This document shows positions 22,336 through 34,072 of a DNA stretch of 64,000 nucleotides, in pieces; the first letter of the stretch is position 1; every line of letters begins with the position of its first letter. The DNA is from Phaeodactylum tricornutum CCAP 1055/1 (taxonomy: Eukaryota; Bacillariophyta; Bacillariophyceae; Surirellales; Neidiaceae): positions 1-64,000 of the forward strand of contig NC_011687.1 in the NCBI RefSeq assembly GCF_000150955.2. The letters are read 5' to 3'. The position numbers were made by a program, and so were the translations under genes. Below the pieces are notes generated by a model that worked only from the letters and a program-made list of their open reading frames with translations, was not told the DNA's origin and ran no database searches.

Positions 22336-23902
22336 ATGATACTAGTGCGGTGTTGCTTTTGGGTTTGTTGCGTGTGCACATGGAGCATGACTATATCGCG
22401 AGGACCAAACTTTTGTGTCGCGTTAACAACTGTACGCCAACGAGCGGTCGTCCAAACCCGAGCTCGGACAAAAACCAAAATGGCCCTAGACAGTGCCTTG
22501 TCGACGCCACAAAGAGTAGCAGTTATCGGGGGTGGGCTCGCCGGCCTTTCGACCACTTACCACTTACTGGAAAAAATGCCAAGCGGTCGTCATCTCTCGG
22601 TAGAAGTCTTCGACAAGGGGTTAGTTGGAACTGCGGGAGCCTCAGCTGTTGCCGGAGGGTAAGTTTTCGGCGAGAGTCAATGTCAATACTGACTATTGTC
22701 AAAGAGCTTTTTCGTCAATGATTATAGACATATTTGCTACTCCTCATTGAGTTCTGTACTCATGACGACACACATATATCACCAAGATCGATGAGACGAA
22801 AGGGTCGAAAAGGATTGAGAAAAGATCAGATTATTTCTTCGCTTGTTCTTTTCTCACACGACCCCTTTTGTTTCTTGGTAGACTTTTGCATCCTCTCTCG
22901 CCTCGCGGAAAATTGGTGCACTTGGGTATGGAAGGACTCCAAGCAACAAATTACCTTTTGGACAAGGCGCAGAGATCTTCGGCGGACGTTGGGTGCACCC
23001 CCGAATCGGTCGTTTTGCGCAATGAACTGTATCGAGTGGCCATGACTCCAAACAATGTCAAACAATTGCAAACTACGGCCCAAACTTTACCAGAATTGTG
23101 TGAGTGGGTGGATTCTGGTACTGATCTGTCCGGCCTCTTCTCCGAAGGTGACAACAGCGTACTCGGTGCATTGCGTATGTATAATGGCTGCAAGGTAATC
23201 CACCCTCCGTCCTATTTGTCTTCCCTTTGGGCAGCTTGCGAGAGTCTAGCTGACGAAAAGGAGTTATCGGTGTCGTGGAATATAATACATGGTGATGATG
23301 GATTCACGGAAAGCACCTTGTCAGCGTGGAAAAATCGCTTGAAGGACTTTGACGCGGTCGTGGTTTCGGCTGGTTCTGGTATGTTTGGAACCTTTTTGCC
23401 ACTTGCATCGCTCCCGATACAGCTTGTACGGGGACAATCGCTGGAAATGCGTATACCGAGCGACGCACAATGGTCGAAAAACGCGCTGTTGTGTGGTAAA
23501 TACGTGTCACCACTAGCAGACAAGGATACTGTTTTGGTCGGTGCCACACATGAATTCCAGGAAAATGCACTTAATGTGAAAGGCGTGCTTGCTGAATTGA
23601 AAATTCGGACGGAAGGAATGGTTCCAAAACTGTGGGAGCAAGGTGTAATTCAACGAATGACGGTCGGCTACCGAGTGCAGAGCGAACGCGGCAGGCATGG
23701 TAGGCTTCCGATTGTTGGGCGAATTCCGATGCCTTTCGCGGAAGCTTTACATCGCAATGCTTGGGTATTCTCCGGTCTGAGTAGCCGCGGCTTGCTTTAC
23801 CACGGGATTTTTGGGGAGGCTCTCGCTGGGGCGGTGCTACAAGGGAACGAAAGTCTTATACATGTAAGCTATCCAGAACTGGCTTGGTGGCAGAAGTCAT
23901 GA
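22336..23902 (+). CDS. FAD-dependent oxidoreductase (DAO/MnmC-C-like)
   Basis: Exons 22336-22658 and 22882-23902 with a GT-AG intron; joined they give 447 residues. The Rossmann FAD-binding motif VAVIGGGLAGLSTTYHL follows an Arg/Thr-rich leader. If translation starts at the second good ATG (22480) the leader is lost and the protein is 399 residues; the leader could be an organelle signal. Directly across the splice site comes GGLLHPLSPRGKL, the substrate-side motif of the D-amino-acid oxidase / MnmC-type superfamily, and SSRGLLYHG near the C-terminus is the second FAD contact. The substrate is unknown. Its 3' end faces that of RCL1, 129 bp away. Confidence 0.85.
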
Positions 23903-24031
23903 GGACATATTTTTGGTATCCATTCCTGCACACCTGTACAGACGGATAATTGCATAGATAGATTATAATGTATAATTGTTCTTTTTCAGCGGAGACCAGA
24001 ATATCGTATGGTGGCAGTGTCCACGGTGCGA

Positions 24032-25249
24032 CTACGTTGCCGCCCGCGACATGTTTCGGTAACCAGAACCCAAGCAACTTAGGAGGACCGTTTTGGTAGC
24101 ATGATCCGGTTTGACTTTGAACTCCACACCGAAGGCTTGTTTGAAAAGCCGCAACGACTCTACAGCGTACTGAGATAGGGTACCGACCCGTATTCGGCTC
24201 ACATCTTCGGGTGATAAACACATCCACAATAGCGCCAGACTTTGCATTCCGGTATCGACACAACCGCCTTTACGAATTTCGTTCAACAGCAAAGCCGATC
24301 CTCGTGTGCCCAAGTCTTCCGGTAATTCCCGACTAGCATCTTTACGGTAGTCCAAACAGCACTCGGCCGTCAACACAACACCGTTGGTAGATTCTGCCGT
24401 CAATACGAGACTCAAGCCGGGACTCGGACCGCATTTGTGGTGTTTGATGGTGTGCGCGTCTGTATGGATCCAAACATCCGGCAGCAATCGGTGCAAGAGG
24501 CCTTTGGAGGCAAAGGCAACCCGTGCGGCCATACTCGACGAGACAATTTTGCAGGTAATGGCTGTCCCGCGGACCCGTTTGAACTTTCCGGGATCCGTAA
24601 ATTCGATCGGTTGCAGTACTTGCACGACGGGAGAATAGAGCTCCACGCGACCGCCTCCGGCCGGAGCCGCACCGCGTCGCACCACGCGAATACTCGGTGC
24701 TTGTGGCGACAGGAAATCTTCGGCATCCGTCACACCCACGCCAAACTTTTGAAACAAGGGCAGAGCGGAGGCTTTAAGGTAGTCTGAGGTAGGATCGACG
24801 TCGCAAGTGCCGTCTGTAATGCCAAAAAAGGAAACCGACAAGGGTTCCTTGCCAAAAGGGGCGAGCGGAAGTATGCCTTCCAAAAACCAACCAATCGAGC
24901 GAGATGAATCCATTGATTCTTCGTCTGGGCGGGAATCTGTTGGCTGTGTCGGAACTGGACAAGTATGTTCAATGGATCCTCCAGTCAACACTCCTGGACT
25001 TAACCTAAGTTGTGTACCCGTACTGTTGATTTCAATACGACTACCATTCGTCATGCTGTCAATTAATCGCAGAAATGAAGCTTCATACTGCCGCAAACCC
25101 GGTGCATCAATGTCTTCCGCTCGAATATTGCGTATCAGAAGTGATCGGTGCGAGAGAATGCTAACCACGATGCGCTGCCGGAACTGGACGGCGCCATCTT
25201 CGAACCGCAGCGTCCCCGCGCTGCTAGTAGTTGCCGCTGCCGCAGACAT
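24032..25249 (-). CDS. RCL1: RNA 3'-terminal phosphate cyclase-like protein RCL1
   Basis: A single exon of 405 residues. The N-terminus (LRFEDGAVQFRQRIVVSIL) and the run EDIDAPGLRQYEASFLRLID are typical of the RTC/RCL1 fold, and the C-terminal DHATKTVLLSC fits the Rcl1 branch. I do not see the catalytic His region of true cyclases, so I assign it to Rcl1. In other eukaryotes Rcl1 works in the nucleolus with Bms1 in 18S rRNA processing. It diverges from SelO across a 433-bp region with the recurrent nonamer at 25328 and 25609. Confidence 0.92.
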   Translation of the reverse strand: MSAAAATTSSAGTLRFEDGAVQFRQRIVVSILSHRSLLIRNIRAEDIDAPGLRQYEASFLRLIDSMTNGSRIEINSTGTQLRLSPGVLTGGSIEHTCPVPTQPTDSRPDEESMDSSRSIGWFLEGILPLAPFGKEPLSVSFFGITDGTCDVDPTSDYLKASALPLFQKFGVGVTDAEDFLSPQAPSIRVVRRGAAPAGGGRVELYSPVVQVLQPIEFTDPGKFKRVRGTAITCKIVSSSMAARVAFASKGLLHRLLPDVWIHTDAHTIKHHKCGPSPGLSLVLTAESTNGVVLTAECCLDYRKDASRELPEDLGTRGSALLLNEIRKGGCVDTGMQSLALLWMCLSPEDVSRIRVGTLSQYAVESLRLFKQAFGVEFKVKPDHATKTVLLSCLGSGYRNMSRAAT

Positions 25250-25682
25250 CGTGTGTATGTTTGTTTGTTTGCTTGTTGAACGCGAGCAGATGGGAGGACG
25301 ATGGCTATCGAAAGTGGCTTCCTTCTTTGACTGTGAAAAGGAGTTTGGCTATGATGAGTATTAGCTGGAGAGACTGACTATCAGATCCTCTCTGTCTCCC
25401 ATGTTTGTCAAATATTATTCTTGACCTTTGGCAAATAAAAGAAATTTCGTTGGTTCCGAAAATCTTGCCTGGAAAATTGTCGGTCTGGCCTGCGCCTGTC
25501 GCCCCAAATCCGTTTCGCTTGACTGTGCGTGAGCGAGACAGGTTTGTCCAATAGGGTAGGGTACGTTTTGCACGTTGACGTTCCCTCTCCAAACGGCAAT
25601 CTCCCAAGTCACAGTCAATCAAACGTATTTTGTGAGCGAATGCGGAAGGGTAAGTACAGTCCATTCGTAATGGTCGATACTC
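25250..25682. promoter_or_regulatory. Bidirectional promoter region RCL1 / SelO
   Basis: 433 bp between two divergent start codons. TGACTGTGA at 25328-25336 lies 79 bp before the RCL1 ATG; its reverse complement TCACAGTCA at 25609-25617 lies 66 bp before the SelO ATG; a partial copy TGACTGTG is at 25520. The placement near both starts suggests a promoter element. This is inference from position and recurrence. Confidence 0.5.
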
Positions 25683-27725
25683 ATGCTTCGTAATAAGTGT
25701 TTCACTTTCGGCATCGGATTGCTCTGCTGTACTATTTTTGGGGCAACTTTGGACTTGCCGCCGCTCTCCCACACCGCTTACGGGACGTCGACGGGGCCGA
25801 ACGAGACGCCAATCAGTGAGAGTCTCCTCTGGAACTCCCTCGTGGATGCGTTGGACAACACCTGGCTTCGACATTTGTCATCGGAAACTCGAGAGAATCT
25901 GGAACGCTCCCGTGAGATTGCGCACTTGTCGTCCTTGGACGAGAACCGCACGGCACGACCCGTCTACAACGGTCACTATGTAGCCGTCCGACCCACGGGC
26001 TTGCCGCAACCTCGGTTGCTCCTGTACAGCCCGGACGTGGCCCATCGAGAGTTAACTATTACTCCAGAACAGATTGAGTCGGAGGAATTCCTGGCCTGGA
26101 TCTCGGGAAACCAAGTGTACGGGCCAACTTGGGCCACACCGTACGCGCTTTCCATCATGGGCGAACGTTATACCAGCAACTGTCCTTTCCGAACCGGTGA
26201 CGGCTACGGGGATGGACGAGCCATTAGCATCGGCGAATTCTGGGGACAGGAACTGCAGCTCAAAGGTGCGGGAACCACGCCCTTTTCGCGCAGTGGAGAT
26301 GGGAGGGCGGTACTCCGGTCCAGTGTGCGCGAGTTTCTTGCTAGCGAAGCCATGTACGCGTTGGGTGTTGACACAACCCGCGCCTTGTCACTCGTCATCA
26401 GTGATTCCGAAACCATCTCTCGGCCGTGGTACAATCAGGCCTCTAGCGATAGAATCGACCAGTCTCTACCGTTTACTAATGATTCTTCTCGACAGCAGTC
26501 GTCCGAAACGGAACGACAAGATAGTATTGAACGCGTACGCCATCAAGATAAACAAGATCCGAATATGTTGGTTCAAGAGAAAACTGCCATTACCTGCAGA
26601 GTCTCAATGAGCTTCATTCGTATTGGCCATTTCGACTTGTATGCACGAAGATCGGAAAAGAAAAGCTTGGAGAATTTTGAGTATACGGGTCTTCGTTTCG
26701 ATACCACAACTGCTGAATGGCACGAATTAGAGCAATTGATATGGCATACATGTTTTCGTGAATTTCGAACGGAATGTTACGATCCTTTTTATCCTCGTCG
26801 CAACATCGCCGCGGCTGCCGCGCTGCTGCTCGACCTGGCGGCCGAAAAAATAGCCACTATGGTAGCCGGGTGGATTCGCGTTGGTTTTGCGCAGGGAAAT
26901 TTCAACGCCGACAATTGTCTCGTGGCGGGCAGGACAGTTGACTACGGGCCGTTTGGATTCGTCGAGGAATTTGATCCAACATTTTCGAAGTGGACCGGAA
27001 GTGGAACACATTTCGGATTCATGAATCAACCATCCGCAGCCTTGGCTAATTATAAAATTTTGGTGGAAAGCGTTGTTCCAGTTATCGCCGCGCAAACGAT
27101 GGAAGATATGGAACGCATTCGGACTTCCTTTCTCGAAAGGGCACAAATTCTTTTCGAGAAAGCAGTGTCAGAGGTCTTTCGGATTAAGCTCGGATTCTCG
27201 AGAGATCAAAAAGAAGGAGACAGACTTTGGAATTCACTACAGTATATGCTGAGACATTCTAGAACAGATTGGACTATTTTCTTTCGCCAACTATCTTACA
27301 TCACAAGGAGTTTGTCTCAAGATGCAGGCCGAAATTACACGGAAATGATGACAATGCTGGAAGGTGGTCAGCAAACCAGCTGGGGACAAGGGGCCTTCTA
27401 CGATGCGTTAACTCCATCAATTCGTCAGCAGTGGATAGCTTGGCTGGAAGAATGGAGTAGTGCTTTAAGCGCAAATAGGATGTCGTCTGATGCGTTTGAG
27501 CAAATGATTTCTGTAAATCCCAAGTTCGTCCTTCGGGAATGGATGCTGGTAAAAGCATACCGTTCTGCTGAGATCGGTGAAGATGCCGAACTCTTCTATT
27601 TACATGATCTGATCCAAGCTCCTTACAGCGAAGGGAGTCCTCAACAGCAGACGCAATACTATCGAAGGGCTTCCGAGCATGCTCTCACGGCTGGTGGAAC
27701 AGCATTTATGTCCTGATCCAGCTAG
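25683..27725 (+). CDS. SELENOO: Selenoprotein O (SelO), protein AMPylator, with UGA-encoded Sec
   Basis: A single exon. The pseudokinase-type SelO signature is clear: KGAGTTPFSRSGDGRAVLRS near residue 195 and NFNADNCLVAGRTVDYGPFGF near residue 410. The N-terminus is hydrophobic and could be an organelle or ER signal; relatives are mitochondrial. There is a roughly 70-residue Ser/Gln-rich insert near residues 240-300. The frame meets TGA at 27714 and then reads TCC AGC TAG, that is Ser-Sec-Ser-Ser-stop, the exact C-terminal form of SelO proteins. I therefore take the TGA as selenocysteine 678 of 680. A SECIS element should lie in the 255 bp before the convergent helicase gene. Confidence 0.88.
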
Positions 27726-27980
27726 ACGAAGCGGCAAAGGCTATATTGATTTTGAGTGTCTCAAGGAAGAAGGCTTGGCGGTGAAATCTGAGCATATGGC
27801 GTGGGGCGAATGACGGAGGTGGAATGCGATCGAACTCCGATTGTTTCAGATCTTGACAAGCCCAACACGGAGAGCCTTCCTCATTTCATTGATTACCGAT
27901 TCACACTGTTTGGTACGTTTACTTCATAAAAAATAAATTTGGTTTCGTTGGAGCACCATTGCCAAAAGGGAGCGTTGACA
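27726..27980. other. Convergent 3' region of SelO and helicase; SECIS expected
   Basis: 255 bp between two stop codons. The best SECIS candidate by eye is the hairpin at 27810-27842: ATGA at 27810, an AA pair 10 bases later, CGGAG pairing with CTCCG (27835-27839), then A. The quartet geometry is not canonical, so this is a weak call. Confidence 0.3.
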
Positions 27981-30976
27981 TTAACGATGTACCAAGACGC
28001 GTTGCTTCATATATGCATCGGTGGATAGGAGATACAGAGACTCCTCGCGTGGATGGCACCATGAGCCAAAATGCTTTACGTTTCCCACGCAAATGAGGTT
28101 GCGCCGCGCTCGCGTTAAGGCCACATTTAGGCGGCGATTATCATTTAAAAAGCCGGCCGGACCTCCGCTTCGAACAAAAGAAACGATAACGACATCAGCC
28201 TCACAGCCTTGAGAGGAATCAACGGTCGATACAAGGACATCTTTTAAAGACGTGTGCTTTATGAGACGCTTGATCGTTTCCACTTGCGATCGATAGAAAG
28301 TAATGACACGAATACTGTCGGGGGAGCACCAGTTTTGTTTCTTTGGATTTTCATACCGACTAAGAATATGAACGACTTGTTCCGCTTCTTCGCGATTTTG
28401 TAAGCTGCCAGATTTGGTCTTTTCTTCCTGACCAGCTATCTGGTGGAATACGTATGGGCGCGCATACGGCAGGCGTGAATACCGTGAATGGATCCGACTA
28501 ACGACGCTGTCACTATCGGAAACCTTGCCTTCGTAGAAGCGCAGCATTGGAAAGTGACTGATCTCAGGATGCATACGATACTGAATATCAAGCATTGTGT
28601 ACGGGTGTCCGCATTGGTACATGAGTCGCTCGTGTAGACTAATATCTAATCCAAACCATTTGGCCGTCTTGCTTTGCACTACCGCCGGTAATTGTTTCGG
28701 ATCACCAACTATCATCACACGTGAAGGCTTGAGCCGAAATGGAATGTACAAGCAAGGCTCCGTTGCAGCAGCCGCTTCGTCGACAATCAACGCTTCCAGG
28801 GCAACATTTCGTTGGATCACATCCGCTCCGGCAGTACACAGTGTACAGAAGATAACGTCGGCTGAAGCAAGGAGCTCGCTAACAACCGTGCTGTCGTCAA
28901 GCTTTCTGAGTGCCTGGCAAATACCTGTCGCCAATTTCTCGGCAACGGAAAAATTTGTCTCCCGGTCAGATTCTGATACCGTTTGCAGATTGTGTAAAAT
29001 AGAGCAAAGCTCATCCATAGCTGTTATCAGGTCTTTCGGTAAGGCGCGAAGACTAGAAATTATCCTAGATTTGAGCTGTTTCGCTGTTTTAGAAAGCCCA
29101 AGAAACGCAACTCCCATAGTCGATAGATCTCTCAACCGCTGCCGAATACCGTCAAAACCTTTTACCATCATGGCCTTCCATGAGTACAAGTATATCTCTT
29201 TGAGGACATGGTCTTGATTGCTGCCTGGTGGCTCTTCTAAAAGCTTCTCTTCGTCACCTACCATGAGCATCCGGTATGGTGGTGTGTCTTCATTCATTAA
29301 GCTAGCCTTGGTAAAGACACGAGTGGCCAATAATGCAATGGCTTTGTTCGTGGGGGCGCATACCATGAGTCGTTTTCGAGATCCTGATTGCCGAGATAAG
29401 TACTGGGCAATAGTGGACACCAGCAAAGTTGTTTTCCCAGTGCCCGGTGGACTGGGGAGCACACGAGACACAAATGTTGTGAGATACCGAAGAAAGTAAT
29501 GTACTGGACAAGCGGGAAGTTCTTGACGTACCCTTGTACTATTGAAATTGAATTTGGGGGCGAACTAATGAAGTTGGCCACTATTTCTTCTTGCGCTTTG
29601 TTGAGGCTGGAGAGACGAAAGATGCTAATCGGGCTTATGGATTTCCGACTGATCACGGCATTTGCAGTGTAAACTTTTTTCTTTTGCATTTGTATACCTG
29701 TTGTTGCCGGTGTTGCTGATCTCTCGACGGACGGATTTCCATGACCAAGCAAAGCATGCAAAAACGGTACACAGGGAGGTTTGGTCGAACAGTTCCTCCT
29801 TCCATTCTCGGACGGGCTGGTTGCTACTTCAATCAGGGCTTCGAATTGCCGACTTTCGGAAACGAAAAAGTCCACTGGAACAACGTTCCAGTGCTCTCCT
29901 CGAAAATCGGAAAGTTTTACCGACCGATCATAGATCTCTACATCAAAGCTACGCTCTGTGATAATTCGGTCCTTGGAAGAAGGCAAAACTCGGGCTAAAA
30001 TAGTGCTCTGACTTGGCCTGTGGCATTCTACCACAACTCCCGATCTCAGCCAAACACGCTGGTTCCTTTTGAACGGGTCGGAGCTTTGGAAGGTTAAGAA
30101 GATCCCGGTCGATTTCAACCCTATTTGCTGGCGCACTTGTACAGGGATAGAAATGGTGCCACTACGGGTCTCGTCGGGGTGCCCCGCAGGTGGAAGTCTC
30201 GGTGCGTGTCGTTCGGCCAAAGTAGTAGATAATGCATGCCTGGCCTCTTCCAACACCAAGGCGGCACGGATTCCGTAATGAGCGGCGGCCGTGTCGTAGA
30301 TTGGTCTAATTTTTTGCGTCGGCATCTTCAGTCCAACTCGTTGACACAATAAGTTCCACTGTAAAATTGCTGGTGAGAGGGGGGCCATACCTTCCGTCGT
30401 CTTTGCTGCAGCAATGTAGTCGGCAACCGGAGATCGGAGTAGTGCCGCAAAGAAACGATCCGTTGCGCTCAACCCTGACGGAAGTTTTTCTGGGTTTGTC
30501 GAAAGACTCTCAAAAGTGCTAGAATACGTACCGGATTGGGTCGGTGGCGTCGATAAACCGGCTTGTGGGAATTTAGTGCCAGAGACACTGGGGGTGGAAA
30601 AGATGGGTAATTTTCTTAACGAGTTTGTCTCCTTGGATGCTTCCCGTGAGGGCGACGTAATCAGCGGGAAAGGCCGATGTCGTGGTCGTTTGGCGTATGG
30701 GTTCTGGAGCCGCGATGAGCTGCTACTAGCACCGCTACTACTGCATCTACCATTGGCTGGTCGCTTCAATGACGGAGACTGTGGTTGCTGGAGTAGGTTC
30801 ACAGGGAGCCCCATTGGTACCGCGGAATCCAAGCTCGTTTCCAGTGAAGAAAACCCAATTAATACGGATTCAAATTCGTCTCGAGACGCTCCAGGCGAAT
30901 CCATATTGTGCATGGGCTGGTCAAACAGCTCCGCCGCCTCTTTGGTACGGGACTGTGGCATTTGTGCGGTCGCCAT
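27981..30976 (-). CDS. SEN1/UPF1-like superfamily 1 RNA/DNA helicase
   Basis: Exons 30976-29532 and 29451-27981; the 80-bp GT-AG intron falls inside the Walker A motif, and the join gives GPPGTGKTT. Total 971 residues from the first in-frame ATG (the frame is open 20 codons further without an ATG). An N-terminal ~190 residues rich in Ser/Pro are probably disordered. Then come a beta-barrel-like 1B region and the helicase core: Walker A near 484, DEAAAATEP near 704, GDPKQLP, YRMHPEIS, SSQGCEADVVIVSFVRS, NVALTRAR. The DEAA box and order fit the SEN1/senataxin/IGHMBP2 group. The likely role is nuclear R-loop or RNA metabolism. TGACTGTGA lies at 31063, 87 bp upstream. Confidence 0.87.
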
Positions 30977-31648
30977 TCTGTGGTTGTCACTTGATACGGC
31001 GCGAGGGTTTTCTGGTTTCGGTGTGCGAGTGTACACCTTGCGCGAATCCGGCCTCGTCGCGCTGACTGTGAAAGAGAATCAAGCGAAGCAATCGTCTAAT
31101 GGCAGTGCGGCCTTGCAACAGATATGAAATAGATAGATGAATACGCACCGAATTCACCTTCGTGCGAAGCTCCTTATTTGTTGCTAGGACTGTTTATTTC
31201 GGATGGATCACGGGCCCGCGAGCATTGCAGTCTCGTGTATGTGCGTGCGTGTTGGACGACGAACTATTTGTATATTACAATTAACTGCAAGTTTGGACCC
31301 AAAACATGTGGCAGTGTTTTCCCCCTATGATACTTTCTTGTTTTCCTCTCGTACCATCCAGGTATTTCGCTTCAACGAATATTTACACATTTTTTGAAAG
31401 ATCATTTGAAGTTTAAACAGCTCAAATCAGATAGCAGCTTGGCGCGGATGATTTCCTTGCGATTCTTGTCGCGTCTGTCTCGTTTCTACTAAAGCAAACA
31501 CCGGCGAATTCCGGCGCAATTAGGCCCAACGAGCTGTCACACAGCGTCTGCCATTTTTTTCCGGAATGGTTTTGAATGACCAGGAGGCACTGACGGTAAG
31601 CAAGTGACTGCAGACGCGGGATCTCCGGTTTGGACTGTATCGGGCAAG
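30977..31648. promoter_or_regulatory. Divergent promoter region, helicase / type II membrane protein
   Basis: 672 bp between divergent starts. TGACTGTGA is at 31063-31071 on the helicase side. No other motif or gene is supported. Confidence 0.4.
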
Positions 31649-33260
31649 ATGAAACGCCGACCTGTAGTTCGTTGTATTGCTATGGCCGTCGCCGTAGTCA
31701 CTGTGGGCATTCACTTTTTGCTTCGCGGAATCCTCTTTCTGCCGAATATCGCCAACCTCCGCCGACCTTACGGCACTGCGGCAATAAGTGGTGTCGGGTA
31801 CCACTTCAACGATTCAGAGTTTGCTTCCAATGCCTACAAAGATCACTTTAGAAGTCGACTCGACAGCTTATTGAGCGCAACGAACTACACCGAAATCATA
31901 ACGTGGCAAGGAGTGGGGCAAATGGATCACTTTTTGAGTTCCTTCTGGAGTGGCAACTATGGTTGCGACGTCTTGCGCACTTCCTTGGGCCGTAGTGAAA
32001 CCAAACAGGGGCCTATCTTGCTCAACATTTCCTTTGGCTGTGATGACTTGTTTCGACAAAGTCATTTGGGCAGTGGCAATTTCCTTACCGGTTTGTACGG
32101 TCTTCGAATAGCCGCACGGGCACTGGGAAACGCCGATCTTCTTATTACGTGCCCCGACGCCATCGACCAGAAGTCACAGCTTCTCTTGCCTCATGTGATG
32201 GGTTTCTTTCCCGAGGCCACTCATCCTGTGCCTGCACATGATCCCTCCCGACGATCCGTATCTGTATCCAAGGCGTGCTCCAACGCCAACTTTTCACCGA
32301 TGGGCTACTTACTGAACGAGATGCAGCACGAGTGGCGTACAATGGCGATCCGTATGGTAGGTATACCGTATCCAGACCATCCTAGTGGCGCGTGGGCCCG
32401 TATACACTTGTGGAATACCACGACGAACGATTCAACCAAGTATCGTAGTATTCGACAGCTTCCAGTAGTAGAGAGCACCGACGTGCCATTGTATCCAAGT
32501 GTTGAATTAGACGAATCGGTCATTCATTTTCGCTGTGGAGGTATGTCTATAACACCGGATAGCTCTACGTCACGGTACAGCCCCACCAATTACGTTCCAC
32601 CAAAACTCAGATCTCTCTCTCTCACTCTCTGTTTTGGTAGATTTAATGGCAAGCAATCATCCCGGCTTTGGATTCATGAAGTTTCATGACTACGCCCGAC
32701 ATCTTTTTGTCAACACAAGCTCAATAGGGATTGTTACCCAGTCATTCAATGCCAACGCCACTCAGCAACGAAATATTGATTCTGGCAAAGGTGAGCGTTG
32801 TCGTTTGGTGGTAGATGCACTGGTAGATTTTTTGCAAGAGCGGTTTCCCGAAGCGCGAATTCGCGTCCACAACGACATACGGGAAACTATGGCACTCACA
32901 TACGCCCGCATTGTCATGGCTCATCAATCCGTTGTTGCCATATCCACTTTTGGAGTGTTTGCTGCCGTGGCCAGCTTTGGTACAGCATACATTCGGAAAC
33001 CAGAAACAACGGGATTCTTGGCCCGGAAACTGCCGAACAAGTGGCTGGTTTATGGAGCTGGCTACATTACCAATGATACCTCCATTCATTTGTTTGACGC
33101 ACCCTTACGAATAAATGCCAAGGATATTCGACTCCTTTGGAAGCAACGTGGTGGAGATGCCGTAGTGGAGTGGTTTCGGAACGAGACGCTGGGTGGGTCC
33201 TACCCCTGCTCGACCGATCCCCGAATCGAGCATCGCAAACTTTGTTTGCCTTACATTTAG
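31649..33260 (+). CDS. Type II membrane protein, glycosyltransferase-like
   Basis: Exons 31649-32540 and 32641-33260; the intron is 100 bp, GT-AG, with a CT-rich 3' end; 503 residues. A short basic cytoplasmic tail is followed by one membrane anchor (about residues 8-30), the usual Golgi enzyme layout. The splice join makes HFRCGDLM, and downstream come CRLVVDALVDFL, RIRVHNDIRETMALTYARIV and VAISTFGVFAAVASFG, a pattern like the nucleotide-sugar end of GT-B fucosyl/xylosyl-type enzymes. There are several N-glycosylation sequons. The family is not firmly recognised; glycosyltransferase is inference. Confidence 0.7.
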
Positions 33261-33611
33261 GAGAAGGCGGTTCGGTCAAGACTAGAGTATAGTTACGTAC
33301 ATTATATTAGCAGTGTTGTGAACAGGAGGAAAAGCAATTTGCCTGACCTAAACAAGGGCGGATCCATTCGTCGTCTGAGACGACAAGATATGACATTTCT
33401 ATTTATGATATGTAAATGTTGAATTAAGAGGAATTCGAGCATTGTGACACTGAAGGAAAACCTAGCACTCTCTGTGACGGTGAGGACACGGAAACGACCG
33501 CATCTTACATTGAAAAATGCAACACGAGATCAACAATCAGGAGAAATAGTCGACACCGTTTGCACTTTGAGACTCGTCGCGACAATCAATACAACAGGTC
33601 GCCTTTGAAGA
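33261..33611. other. Intergenic region
   Basis: 351 bp, AT-rich, no gene or repeat seen. It serves as 3' flank of the membrane protein and 5' flank of the small ubiquitin-like gene. Confidence 0.4.
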
Positions 33612-34072
33612 ATGTCGAGCACTAAACTGTAAGTAGAGAGATATCGAGGCTTCTAGTGTAAACGAAGGTATTGCAAGTAGTGCATAATGACAAATCGTTC
33701 CCCCGGGGACGACTTCTTTGTGCTGTGATTTGTAACTCGTGTTTTTTTGTTGCTCATCTTCTTTTTTCCCTTGGCGCTTGCAGCTATCTTCGCGTGGAGC
33801 GCCGCAACCAAACGTTTTGCCTTCTCTGTGAGACGTCCGATACCATTGCTAGCCTCAAAACGCAGCTAGCACTTGCCGCTTCTCAACATTCGACGGATGG
33901 AGTCGATGCCGACCAAATGCGACTACTGTTAGACACCACAGTATTGGAAGACGATAGTACAATCGCAGGACTTGAACTCAAAGATGATGCCGTCTTGTAT
34001 TTGGTTTACGCCGTGGCGGACAATGAGTACGAATCAGTTGATGTCGTTTCGACGGCCTTTCAAGAGGGATAG
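33612..34072 (+). CDS. Elongin-B-like ubiquitin-fold protein
   Basis: A tiny first exon (33612-33628, five codons plus two bases), a 155-bp GT-AG intron, and exon 33784-34072; 101 residues. The joined start reads MSSTKLYLRVERRNQTF, giving the first strand of a beta-grasp fold. The body has DTIASLKTQL (helix), DADQMRLLLDTTVLEDD (the 'DQ-R-L-x-D' turn) and a final strand AVLYLVYAV. Order and length fit elongin B, the adaptor of cullin-2/5 ligases and of the elongin complex. Other ubiquitin-like families are possible because the conserved C-terminal tail of elongin B is not seen. Confidence 0.72.

Noticed and set aside
25305-25874. 189-codon minus-strand frame between RCL1 and SelO
   Set aside because: It covers the promoter region and the start of SelO; no domain and no conserved pattern.
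28597-29217. 206-codon plus-strand frame
   Set aside because: Antisense shadow of the helicase exon, whose motifs are unambiguous.
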